Part shown: positions 23,484-31,195 of the stretch, in pieces
Position numbering within the stretch: position 1 is the first letter of the stretch
Layout: every line of letters starts with the position of its first letter
Assembly: GCA_030426475.1 (NCBI GenBank)
Contig: JAUHYR010000024.1
Span: forward strand, 1 to 34,315
Length of the DNA stretch: 34,315 nucleotides
From: Bacteroidia bacterium
Lineage (GTDB): Bacteria > Bacteroidota > Bacteroidia > Flavobacteriales_E > Vicingaceae
Reading direction: 5' to 3'
The notes under the pieces: generated by a model
Told to the model about the DNA's origin: nothing
Databases searched by the model: none
The model's input: only the letters and a program-made list of their open reading frames with translations
Position numbers and translations under genes: made by a program

Positions 23484-24443
23484 TTAGAATCTGAATTTAT
23501 CAGAATGACTTTCTTCTAAGGCCATTCTATATTCATTGATAATATTTTCAACTATTGTTTTGGCAGGTAAAATTTCATTGATTTGAGAGGATACTTGTCC
23601 AATTTCTAACTCACCTTCATTTAAATCGCCTTCAAACATTCCTCTTTTAGCTCTGGCTCTACCCAATATTTCCTTTAATTCATCAGGCGATGCGCATTTT
23701 ACATATGCTTCCTGCACTTTTTTATAAAAATCATTTTTAATTAATCTTACAGGAGTAATTTCTTTTAAGGTAAGAATAGTATCGCCTTCACCTGCATTTA
23801 CCACAGTATTTTTAAAATTAATATGTGCAGATGATTCTTCTGAAGCAACAAATCTACTGCCTATTTGTACTCCGTCCGCTCCAAGATTCATTGCGGCCAA
23901 CATGGCTCTTCCGCTTCCAATTCCACCTGCAGCTATTAGTGGTATATCTATGGCTTTTGCGACCTGCGGAATTAAGCATAATGTTGTTGTTTCTTCTCTT
24001 CCGTTGTGTCCACCGGCTTCAAAACCTTCGGCTACAACAGCATCAACACCTGCATCTTGGGCTTTCAAAGCAAATTTTGCACTTGATACCACATGAACTA
24101 CAGTAATCCCATTTTCTTTTAAAATAGGAGTCCAAGTTTTAGGATTGCCTGCAGATGTAAAAACTATCTTCACTTCTTCTTCAATAATGGTTTTGACATG
24201 TTCTTCAATCTGAGGATAAAGCATTGGTAGATTTACCGCAAAATTTTTCTCTGTAGCTCTTTTACATTTTTGAATATGCTCTTTTAAAATTTCAGGGTAC
24301 ATTGAACCTGAGCCAATAATGCCCAATCCACCAGAATTACTCACAGCGGAAGCTAATTCCCAACCGCTACACCAAATCATGCCTGCCTGAATTAACGGGT
24401 ATTTTATATCAAAAAGTTGACTAATTCTATTCATTGAATCCAT
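23484..24443 (-). CDS. Nitronate monooxygenase / FabK-like FMN enzyme
   Basis: The 319-residue protein is a TIM-barrel flavoprotein of the NMO/2-nitropropane dioxygenase family. Seen: PLIQAGMIWCSGWELASAVSNSGGLGIIG at the start (FMN and substrate face), GFEAGGHNG (about 140-148, His146 as catalytic base), IAAGGIGSGRAMLAAMNLGADGVQIGSRF (phosphate-binding). NMO oxidises nitronates such as propionate 3-nitronate; the FabK group reduces enoyl-ACP. The sequence does not decide between these. Met4 is an alternative start. It is followed after 3 bases by the M16 pair. A near -7 element (TATGTTTC) lies about 35 bases upstream. Confidence 0.88.
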   Translation of the reverse strand: MDSMNRISQLFDIKYPLIQAGMIWCSGWELASAVSNSGGLGIIGSGSMYPEILKEHIQKCKRATEKNFAVNLPMLYPQIEEHVKTIIEEEVKIVFTSAGNPKTWTPILKENGITVVHVVSSAKFALKAQDAGVDAVVAEGFEAGGHNGREETTTLCLIPQVAKAIDIPLIAAGGIGSGRAMLAAMNLGADGVQIGSRFVASEESSAHINFKNTVVNAGEGDTILTLKEITPVRLIKNDFYKKVQEAYVKCASPDELKEILGRARAKRGMFEGDLNEGELEIGQVSSQINEILPAKTIVENIINEYRMALEESHSDKFRF

Positions 24444-24540
24444 TTGACTGCAATATTCGTATTCTTATCTTAAAAATGAAACATATTTATTTTTTTAAAG
24501 TAAAAAATGAGCTTGATTTTAAGTTTCATCTATAAATAAG

Positions 24541-24548
24541 TATATTTG
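24541..24548 (+). promoter_or_regulatory. -7 element TATATTTG of the DUF6089-like gene
   Basis: TATATTTG matches TAnnTTTG. Transcription would start about 24552-24556, so the TTG at 24546 cannot be the start codon and the TTG at 24564 is preferred. Confidence 0.55.
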
Positions 24549-24563
24549 CCTTTTAGTCAAAGT

Positions 24564-25493
24564 TTGAAAGCTAGAATACTAATCATATTATTTGTTTTAC
24601 CTGTTTTTGGGTTTTCCCAATATTATTGGGATTATGGCTTGAATCTTGGGCCATCTAACTATGTCGGTGATATCGGTGGAAAAGAAAAAACTCGTAGAGA
24701 TTATTTTGTGGATATGCACCTTAAAACTACTAGATGGGTAGTGGGAGGTTATGCTCGTTATAAGGCTACTCCAAAGTGGTACTTACGTTCAAACTTAAAT
24801 TGGATTCGATTAACCGCCTTTGATTCAAATTCGTTGAACCCTGCTAGAGTTGGACGAAATCTTAACTTTAGAAATAATGTAATTGAGGCAAGTGTTAGAG
24901 GAGAGTATGTTTTTGAACGAACTTCTGATGTTGGTAGAACGGGAAGATATAGACTTGCTTTTGATGCTTATTTGTTTGGAGGTGCTGGAGTTTTTTATCA
25001 CAACCCTAAAGGTAAATATAATGGAAAATGGGTTGCTTTGCAGCCTTTAATGACAGAAGCTCAAGTTAAGCCTTATTCTAGATTTCAGTTTACTATTCCT
25101 TATGGTATAGGTATGCATTATACCATAGATAGAAAATATCGAATTGGCTTGGAGTTAGAGTATCGCACTACTTTTACAGACTATCTAGATGATATTAGTA
25201 CAACTTTTCCTAAATATGGTCAGTTGTCTGATCCTATGGCTATAGCACTTTCCAATAGGTCAACGCCTGACGTAGTTAATAGTATTGAACCTCAAGAGGG
25301 GTACCCTCAACCTACTATTAATACCTATTCTCCAGGTCGTAAAAGGGGAGATCCAACTCATAATGATGCTTATCTTACTGTAAATGTAACGGTGGGAATG
25401 GTTATTAGAGGTAAGAGTAACTTTTACAGAGCTAAATACAGCTTTGGTAAAGGAAGAAAAGGTGTAAGAAGAAAATCTAGAGCTAAATTCTAA
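24564..25493 (+). CDS. DUF6089/PorG-like outer-membrane protein
   Basis: I take the TTG at 24564 as start, giving a signal peptide (MKARILIILFVLPVFGFSQ) and 309 residues; the earlier TTG at 24546 lies within a promoter element. After cleavage at FSQ-YYWDYGLNLG the protein shows the pattern of the DUF6089 family: GPSNYVGDIGG near the start, TRWVVGGYARYK, RYKxxPKWYLRSNLNW, a barrel strand around YGIGMHYTIDRKYRIGLELEYRTTFTDYLDDIST, and a basic tail RRKSRAKF. PorG, a T9SS-associated outer-membrane protein, belongs to this family in Flavobacteria. A T9SS role is inferred, supported only by other T9SS-type cargo in the window. A terminator follows. Confidence 0.82.
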   Translation: MKARILIILFVLPVFGFSQYYWDYGLNLGPSNYVGDIGGKEKTRRDYFVDMHLKTTRWVVGGYARYKATPKWYLRSNLNWIRLTAFDSNSLNPARVGRNLNFRNNVIEASVRGEYVFERTSDVGRTGRYRLAFDAYLFGGAGVFYHNPKGKYNGKWVALQPLMTEAQVKPYSRFQFTIPYGIGMHYTIDRKYRIGLELEYRTTFTDYLDDISTTFPKYGQLSDPMAIALSNRSTPDVVNSIEPQEGYPQPTINTYSPGRKRGDPTHNDAYLTVNVTVGMVIRGKSNFYRAKYSFGKGRKGVRRKSRAKF

Positions 25494-25515
25494 AGCTGAA
25501 AATTAAAAAATAATA

Positions 25516-25546
25516 AAACCCTAATTCGAAAGAGTTAGGGTTTTTT
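25516..25546. terminator. Bidirectional terminator between convergent genes
   Basis: A 12-base-pair stem (25516-25527 with 25532-25543) with a GAAA tetraloop has a T-run on the plus strand and an A/T-rich flank on the minus side. The stem overlaps the last codons and stop of the retropepsin-like gene. Confidence 0.85.
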
Positions 25547-25946
25547 CGTTGTAGTTTATTATTGCATTGTATTTTACTAATAAGTCACCTCCTATAATTC
25601 CATCAATTGGTTTTAAACCAATATTTTCATACGAATGATTTACATGTGATAAATCTAAAACAGCTACTTCGTAATTAAGCTCTTCAAAACTATCTAATTC
25701 AAACTTATCGATAGTTGTTTTAAAACTTTTCATTGTGTTTGTGCCTAAACCTGATGAAAGTTTGTCATTTTCATTTAAAGCATCTTGTTTTACCATTTTT
25801 TTAATCGTATTGATATCAAAAACAGTTTTTGAAGCTCCGGTATCAATTATTAGATTTACTGCTATTCCATTTGCTTTTCCTTTAATATTTAGGTGAAATC
25901 CATCACCTTCAAGGTCAATTAATTCAAATATGATAATTGTATTCAT
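25521..25946 (-). CDS. Retropepsin-like aspartic protease family protein
   Basis: The 141-residue protein is a single retropepsin-type domain: LIIDTGASKTVFD with catalytic Asp35, and the later GLKPIDGIIGGDLL with the typical hydrophobic-hydrophobic-Gly fold. Single domains form homodimers with one Asp from each. There is no signal peptide, so a cytosolic role is likely. Its last residues (TLTLSN) and the TAG stop are encoded inside the shared terminator at 25516-25546. It sits downstream of mdh on the same strand, separated by the mdh terminator. Confidence 0.85.
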   Translation of the reverse strand: MNTIIIFELIDLEGDGFHLNIKGKANGIAVNLIIDTGASKTVFDINTIKKMVKQDALNENDKLSSGLGTNTMKSFKTTIDKFELDSFEELNYEVAVLDLSHVNHSYENIGLKPIDGIIGGDLLVKYNAIINYNEKTLTLSN

Positions 25947-25951
25947 AGTGT

Positions 25952-25988
25952 AAAAATAAAAAAGCCCTGATAAATTATCAGAGCTTTT
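25952..25988 (-). terminator. Intrinsic terminator of mdh
   Basis: On the minus strand a stem (25975-25988 with 25960-25973, one wobble; the innermost pairs open into the loop) is followed by an A/T-rich U tract. Confidence 0.8.
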
Positions 25989-26009
25989 CTAAGTATTATC
26001 TTATGTTAC

Positions 26010-26942
26010 TTATGCTGTAACCTCAAGTAAATCATTAGTTTTTCTAACCCCTTCTGCACTTGCTTGCATATGGGCTTTTTCGGCATCACTTAGGCTAATT
26101 TCAACGATTTTTTCAATCCCGTTTTTACCTAAAACAACCGGAACTCCAATGCAAATGTCATTTAGTCCATACTCACCTTCCAATAGTGCAGAGCAAGGAA
26201 TCATTTTCTTTTGGTCACAAGCAATTGCTTGAACTAAAGTAGAAACTGCAGCGCCAGGTGCGTACCATGCAGAAGTTCCAAGCAACTTAGTTAATGTTGC
26301 ACCACCAACTTTTGTGTCTTCTTTTACTTGATTTAATCTTTCAGCATTAATAAATTCAGATACTAAAACTCCATTTCTAGTAGCTTTTTCTGTTAACGGA
26401 ACCATACCTGTATCGCTATGACCGCCAATTACCATTCCTGAGATTTCTGAGCCAGGACAGTCTAAAGCTTCAGCTAATCTATATCTAAATCTTGCACTAT
26501 CTAGTGCGCCACCCATTCCTATAATTCTGTTTTTTGGTAATCCTGTAGATTTGTGAACTAAATAGGTCATAGTGTCCATAGGGTTACTCACTACAATTAT
26601 TATAACATTAGGTGAGTGTTTTATTAGGTTTTCACTAACAGTTTTTACAATTCCTGCATTAATTCCAATTAGTTCTTCTCTTGTCATCCCCGGTTTTCTT
26701 GGAATACCGCTCGTAATTACAGCTACATCACTATTAGCTGTTTTAGAATAATCGTTGGTACTTCCTGTAATTTTAGTGTCAAACCCATTAAGGGTTGCAC
26801 ATTGCATTAAATCCATTGCTTTTCCTTCGGCATATCCTTCTTTTATGTCAACTAAAACCACTTCAGAAGCAAAATTTTTCATCGCGATGTATTCAGCACA
26901 ACTAGCGCCTACTGCACCCGCACCTACAACTGTTACTTTCAT
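26010..26942 (-). CDS. mdh: Malate dehydrogenase (LDH-like)
   Basis: MDH interconverts malate and oxaloacetate with NAD in the citric acid cycle. The 310-residue length is typical. Motifs: dinucleotide loop GAGAVG (7-12), NAD-selective Asp32, substrate arginines Arg82 and Arg88 in SGIPRKPGMTREEL, Asn120 in VVSNPMD, the pair Asp148/Arg151 and catalytic His175 in GGHSDTGMVP. No Shine-Dalgarno is seen (leader ends TTCTCTTATC). A terminator follows. Confidence 0.98.
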   Translation of the reverse strand: MKVTVVGAGAVGASCAEYIAMKNFASEVVLVDIKEGYAEGKAMDLMQCATLNGFDTKITGSTNDYSKTANSDVAVITSGIPRKPGMTREELIGINAGIVKTVSENLIKHSPNVIIIVVSNPMDTMTYLVHKSTGLPKNRIIGMGGALDSARFRYRLAEALDCPGSEISGMVIGGHSDTGMVPLTEKATRNGVLVSEFINAERLNQVKEDTKVGGATLTKLLGTSAWYAPGAAVSTLVQAIACDQKKMIPCSALLEGEYGLNDICIGVPVVLGKNGIEKIVEISLSDAEKAHMQASAEGVRKTNDLLEVTA

Positions 26943-26995
26943 GATAAGAGAATTGTTTTAAAATTTGAATTGATTGATTATTGCTTGCGAATTTA

Positions 26996-27032
26996 ATAAA
27001 AAAAAGAAGCTGCCGAAAATTCGACAGCTTCT
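26996..27032 (-). terminator. Intrinsic terminator of the PKD protein gene
   Basis: On the minus strand the stem (27020-27032 with 27005-27017, one wobble) is followed by a U-rich tract. It separates the secreted PKD protein gene from mdh. Confidence 0.8.
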
Positions 27033-27059
27033 AAACCCGCTACTATGAGAAAACTACTT

Positions 27060-29006
27060 TTAGTGTTTTATGAATTTATGTACACTAATTTCGCTACCTA
27101 CTATAGTGTTTACAAAATATATGCCAGAATTTAGATTGCCTAAATTATATTGTATATTTCTATTTCCGCCTGATAAGTACTGACTTTCTAAAATTACTCC
27201 CACCACTCTTCCGCTAACATCTGTTATGGTAATATTAACGTCTTCTGACTCTATTAAATCAAAAGCTATATTAATTTGGTTTTTAGCCGGGTTAGGATAA
27301 AGTTTAAAGTCTTTTAACTTATTTATTTCATGTATTGAGTTTGGAATGCAATTTACTGTCACAGTATCGCAATAAGTTGCCTGACATGTGGAAGAACTGT
27401 CCCATATAGTTACACAAACATAGTATAATCCCGGAGCATTATATTGGTGAACAGGAGATTCTTGATTACTTGAATTGCCGTCTCCAAAATTCCATATATA
27501 ATTATAGTTTGGATTAAAAGGGGTTACTGTTGGTATGAAATAGGTGTAGCAAGCAGAGTCAAATGTTGTAAACATAATTTGACAATTACTGGTTCCTCCG
27601 CAATTTGTAATTTGAACCGGATAACATATAGTGTCAGAACATCCTGTTATGTTGTTCCATGCGGTTAAACAAACATTGTAATTACCATTAGCAGAGTAAG
27701 TATGTAAAGGGTTAGCTTGATTACTTGTTCCGCCATCTCCAAAGTTCCAATAATAATACCAACCACTGCCACCAGGTGTAACGCTTGAATAAAAAGATGC
27801 AGTACAGTTTTGAACGGAGTGAGTCCATTGAACATTACATGAAGTGGCTCCGCAATTTACATAAATGCTATCACAATAGTAAGCTTGGCATTGGTTTACG
27901 CTATCTATAATGGATAAGCATACATTATACCAGCCACTTGATGTATATGTGTGTGTCGGAGAAATAATTTGACCATTGGTTGCAACAGTTCCACTCATTG
28001 ATGTTCCATCTCCAAATGTCCATGTATAATAATGATTTAGGTAAGCCGGATAAGAGGTGTAATGATAAAACGTTACTGAGCAGCCATTGTAAAGCGTGTC
28101 TGTAAATAGTGCAGAACAATTTGAGTTGGAGCAATTAGTAATACTAACCGAATAACAAACTGTATCAGCACACCCGGAAAGGTTATTCCAAGCAGTTAAG
28201 CAAACATTATATATACCATTAGAAGAATAGGTATGTGATGGATTAGCCTGTGAACTATAGTTGCCATCTCCAAAATTCCATGAATAATTCCAACCATTAT
28301 TTGATGGATTTACGGTAGATATGAAAGTAGTATTACAATTTTGAGTAGTATGTGTCCAGTTTACAGAACAATTAGAACTTCCACAATTCACATATATACT
28401 ATCACAATAATAAGCTTGGCATTGATTAGCACTGTCAACTATTGATAAACATACATTATACCAGCCACTAGAGCTATAGGTATGGGTTGGGTAAGGGATA
28501 TTTGGATTGCTATTGGGATTTCCGCTTAATGAAGTTCCATCTCCAAATGTCCAATAAAAATAGTATCCCAAGTATGTTGGCCAAGGAGTAGAATAATTAA
28601 AAGTCACACTACAACCATTATGGATGGTATCTACAAAATGTGCTGAGCAATTTGAACTTCCTCCACAGTTTACATAAATACTATCGCAATAGCTATTTTG
28701 GCAAAAAGAACTATCCCACATAGTTAAACACACATTATACCATCCACTGCTGGTATAAGTGTGAGTAGTAACACTTATATTGTTTTGGGATGTTGTGTTA
28801 TTAGCAAATGCACCATCTCCGAAATTATAATTTAAATGAGATGTATGTGTTGGGTTGGTGTTAAAGTGATAAAAATCAACTGTACATCCGTTTGAGAAGT
28901 GTGCAGAGTCGACAAAATATGCACTGCAACTTGTTTGGCTATGTACATTGTAATTACTTAGTAAGCCTATTATGCTTATTATTGTGTAGTAGATAAATTT
29001 TTTCAT
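27060..29006 (-). CDS. Secreted protein with six PKD domains and T9SS sorting domain
   Basis: The 648-residue protein has a signal peptide (about 1-24, cleaved at VHSQ). Six PKD-like domains follow, each with an FGDG motif (residues 62, 154, 245, 331, 422 and 507) and a WYNVCL or IYNVCLT strand, and with conserved Cys pairs, suggesting disulphide-stabilised extracellular domains. The C-terminus (about 563-648) is a type A T9SS sorting domain: LYPNPAKNQINIAFDL, a central ITDVSGRVV and a final VHKFIKH. It should be exported through T9SS and attached or released. Domains 2-3 and 4-5 form a repeated A/B pair (see findings). A plausible adhesin or matrix protein; no catalytic domain is seen. Confidence 0.93.
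   Translation of the reverse strand: MKKFIYYTIISIIGLLSNYNVHSQTSCSAYFVDSAHFSNGCTVDFYHFNTNPTHTSHLNYNFGDGAFANNTTSQNNISVTTHTYTSSGWYNVCLTMWDSSFCQNSYCDSIYVNCGGSSNCSAHFVDTIHNGCSVTFNYSTPWPTYLGYYFYWTFGDGTSLSGNPNSNPNIPYPTHTYSSSGWYNVCLSIVDSANQCQAYYCDSIYVNCGSSNCSVNWTHTTQNCNTTFISTVNPSNNGWNYSWNFGDGNYSSQANPSHTYSSNGIYNVCLTAWNNLSGCADTVCYSVSITNCSNSNCSALFTDTLYNGCSVTFYHYTSYPAYLNHYYTWTFGDGTSMSGTVATNGQIISPTHTYTSSGWYNVCLSIIDSVNQCQAYYCDSIYVNCGATSCNVQWTHSVQNCTASFYSSVTPGGSGWYYYWNFGDGGTSNQANPLHTYSANGNYNVCLTAWNNITGCSDTICYPVQITNCGGTSNCQIMFTTFDSACYTYFIPTVTPFNPNYNYIWNFGDGNSSNQESPVHQYNAPGLYYVCVTIWDSSSTCQATYCDTVTVNCIPNSIHEINKLKDFKLYPNPAKNQINIAFDLIESEDVNITITDVSGRVVGVILESQYLSGGNRNIQYNLGNLNSGIYFVNTIVGSEISVHKFIKH
27597..28658 (-). 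repeat. Tandem duplication of a two-PKD-domain unit
   Basis: FGDG motifs are spaced 91, 86, 91 and 85 residues from domain 2 to 6. Domains 2 and 4 resemble each other, as do 3 and 5. The repeated unit is about 177 residues (531 bases): 28128-28658 and 27597-28127. Strands such as AYYCDSIYVNC and YNVCLTAWNN recur in both. Confidence 0.8.
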
Positions 29007-29264
29007 AGTATTTGTTTTTTTATTTCTATGACAAATCTCACTAAGCTTATCTTATTATTAAAATTAAATATTTTATAAAAACCCTTATTTAAACCTGTGT
29101 AATTTATTTTAAATAATTGATAATTAAAATATTAATTAATTAAAAAATAACTTTTTTAATTTTAATATTGGCTTCAATAATAATCTTTATCAGTTAGTTT
29201 TTTTTATAAAAGTTATTAAACAGGCAACCCTTTTTTAATTTAGTCGTCTTAGAAGTTGTAATGA

Positions 29265-29843
29265 ATGGATTCGTTAGACGAACAACAAGTAAAAGAAATA
29301 GTTAAAGGTTGTGTAAATGGCGACAGAAGATGTCACCAAAAGTTTTACGAATTCTTTTATAGCAAAATGATGGGAGTTTGCTTCCGATACTCAAAAAATT
29401 CGGAAGATGCTAAAGACTTACTTCATGATGCGTTTATGAAGGTTTTCAAATATTTGGAATCCTACAGTTTTGAAGGTTCTTTGGAAGGATGGGTTAGAAG
29501 AATAGTTGTAAATACAGCTATAGATAGGTACAGGAAAAACAAAAAGGCAGTTTTTATATCAGAAGAAGATATTGGAGAATTACCTTTTCAGTTTAAAGAT
29601 TATCAGCCGGGAGCAGTAAGTCAAATTAATGAGAAAGACTTAATGAATGCGGTGCAATCTTTATCTCCGGCCTATCAAGCAGTATTTAACTTATATGCTA
29701 TAGAAGGTTATTCACATAAAGAAATTGCAGAACAACTTGGTATAAGTGAAGGTACATCTAAATCTAATCTTGCAAAAGCCAGAATGAATCTTCAAGGAAT
29801 TATTGATAAATTAATGAGTGTTAAAGATGACACAATTGGATAA
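29265..29843 (+). CDS. ECF-type RNA polymerase sigma factor
   Basis: The 192-residue protein has a sigma-70 region 2 (about 20-95: FYSKMMGVCFRYSKNSEDAKDLLHDAFMKVFKYLESY, then GWVRRIVVNTAIDRYRKNKK) and region 4 (about 128-180: LSPAYQAVFNLYAIEGYSHKEIAEQLGISEGTSKSNLAKARMNLQ), and no region 1 or 3. It is an ECF sigma factor that directs RNA polymerase to a separate regulon. The next gene overlaps its end and encodes a membrane protein with an anti-sigma-like N-terminus, so the pair is probably regulator and sensor. The gap upstream has no obvious promoter match. Confidence 0.95.
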   Translation: MDSLDEQQVKEIVKGCVNGDRRCHQKFYEFFYSKMMGVCFRYSKNSEDAKDLLHDAFMKVFKYLESYSFEGSLEGWVRRIVVNTAIDRYRKNKKAVFISEEDIGELPFQFKDYQPGAVSQINEKDLMNAVQSLSPAYQAVFNLYAIEGYSHKEIAEQLGISEGTSKSNLAKARMNLQGIIDKLMSVKDDTIG

Positions 29844-31077
29844 AATATTAAAAGAGAAGCTTAATAATTTTGAGGTTGAATATAACCCAAATCATTGGGC
29901 TGAAATGGAGAGTATGTTGGATAAAAATCCGGTAAATTCTACTCCAAAAAGTTGGAAAAAGTATTTAGGTTATGCTGCAGGTATAGTATTAGTTACTTCA
30001 GCGGTTGTTTACTTTACTATTGGGAATGATAGCAAAAAGGACAATACAAGTGAAAATAAATCAAAAGTTGAAATAAACGAAAATATTACTCCTGTAAATG
30101 AGACTAATAAAAGTGAAATAGTAGTTAGTGAGAGCAATAAAAGTAATTCAAATGAAACTATAAATACTAATAAAGTAGAGGAAAACTCTGAAGATAAAAT
30201 TATAGAAGCTTCAGAAGATATGAAGGAGAAAAATGAGGAAACCCAATATGGGGATACAAGAAGTAATACTAATTCAGGGAACGAAAACAGAAATGTTAAC
30301 GATCAAGTAGTGTTTTCAATTAATTCAAATAAAAAATCAGTTTGTCAAGGCGAAAAAATTAACTTATCTATTTCAAAAGAATCCGGACCAGATAATGTTA
30401 TTTATAAATGGTATGTAAATAACAGTAATATAGGTACTGGTGAATCATATAGCTACTATCCTCAAGAAATAGGAGAGCAGATAATTTTGGTAGAGGCGGT
30501 TTCTGGAAAATCAACAAATAAGGCAGAAATAAAAATTGACGTTATTGAATTACCTAAATTTGAATTAGAAGTTATTAACCAAGATAGAACTATTGCAAAC
30601 CCATATACTACTATATCTGCTAATAATCCTAATTTAAAATATCAATGGAAATTAAATGGAGAAACAAAAACAGGTGCTAACTTAGTATATGAATTTGAAA
30701 AGAAAGGAAGCTATGATGTAGAAGTTATTGCAACGAATAAAAACTGTAAGTCAGAAAAGCCTGAACTCCTTACAATAACAATTAATTCAAATTTAACTTT
30801 AGCTCCAAATAGTTTTAAACCGGAAATGGGAGCTAATGAAGACCCTGGAAAAACATTTTTCCCAAGAGCTCTGGAAAACTATAATTTACAATTTGAATTA
30901 ATCATAAAAGACATTAGTGGAAATGAGGTATATAGAACCAATGAAAAAACTCCTTGGAATGGGCGACTAAATAATACTGGTGACATGCTACCTGTTGGAA
31001 ATTATTTCTGGATACTAAATGTTACCGACACTAATGGTCAAAATAATTTATATACAAATGTTGTAACACTTCGTTAA
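29827..31077 (+). CDS. Membrane-anchored anti-sigma-like protein with Ig/PKD-like domains and gliding-type C-terminus
   Basis: The frame can start at GTG 29818, but ATG 29827 is preferred (416 residues). It overlaps the sigma gene by 17 bases. Order: a short cytosolic part, TQLDKILKEKLNNFEVEYNPNHWAEMESMLDKNP, of the anti-sigma type seen next to Bacteroidota ECF genes; a membrane helix about 48-66; a long Asn/Glu/Lys/Ser-rich linker; two PKD/Ig-like domains (about 165-325); and a C-terminal domain beginning LAPNSFKPEMGAN and including ELIIKDISGNEVYRTNEKTPWNGRL and LPVGNYFWILNVTDTNG, which matches the gliding-motility-associated (T9SS type B) domain. There is no signal peptide before the membrane helix. 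A terminator follows. Anti-sigma activity is inferred from position and N-terminus. Confidence 0.78.
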   Translation: MTQLDKILKEKLNNFEVEYNPNHWAEMESMLDKNPVNSTPKSWKKYLGYAAGIVLVTSAVVYFTIGNDSKKDNTSENKSKVEINENITPVNETNKSEIVVSESNKSNSNETINTNKVEENSEDKIIEASEDMKEKNEETQYGDTRSNTNSGNENRNVNDQVVFSINSNKKSVCQGEKINLSISKESGPDNVIYKWYVNNSNIGTGESYSYYPQEIGEQIILVEAVSGKSTNKAEIKIDVIELPKFELEVINQDRTIANPYTTISANNPNLKYQWKLNGETKTGANLVYEFEKKGSYDVEVIATNKNCKSEKPELLTITINSNLTLAPNSFKPEMGANEDPGKTFFPRALENYNLQFELIIKDISGNEVYRTNEKTPWNGRLNNTGDMLPVGNYFWILNVTDTNGQNNLYTNVVTLR

Positions 31078-31109
31078 GTAATAAATTTCCCCATATATTA
31101 ATTGTTCAG

Positions 31110-31139
31110 AAGCCGACTTTTTTATAAGTCGGCTTTTTT
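31110..31139 (+). terminator. Intrinsic terminator after the sigma/anti-sigma pair
   Basis: A 10-base-pair stem (31110-31119 with 31126-31135), a short T-rich loop and a T-run through 31139. Confidence 0.9.
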
Positions 31140-31195
31140 AATTATTTGTAAATCATAAAAAAAAGAGATAAATTGGCACTCTTAAATAATTGACT

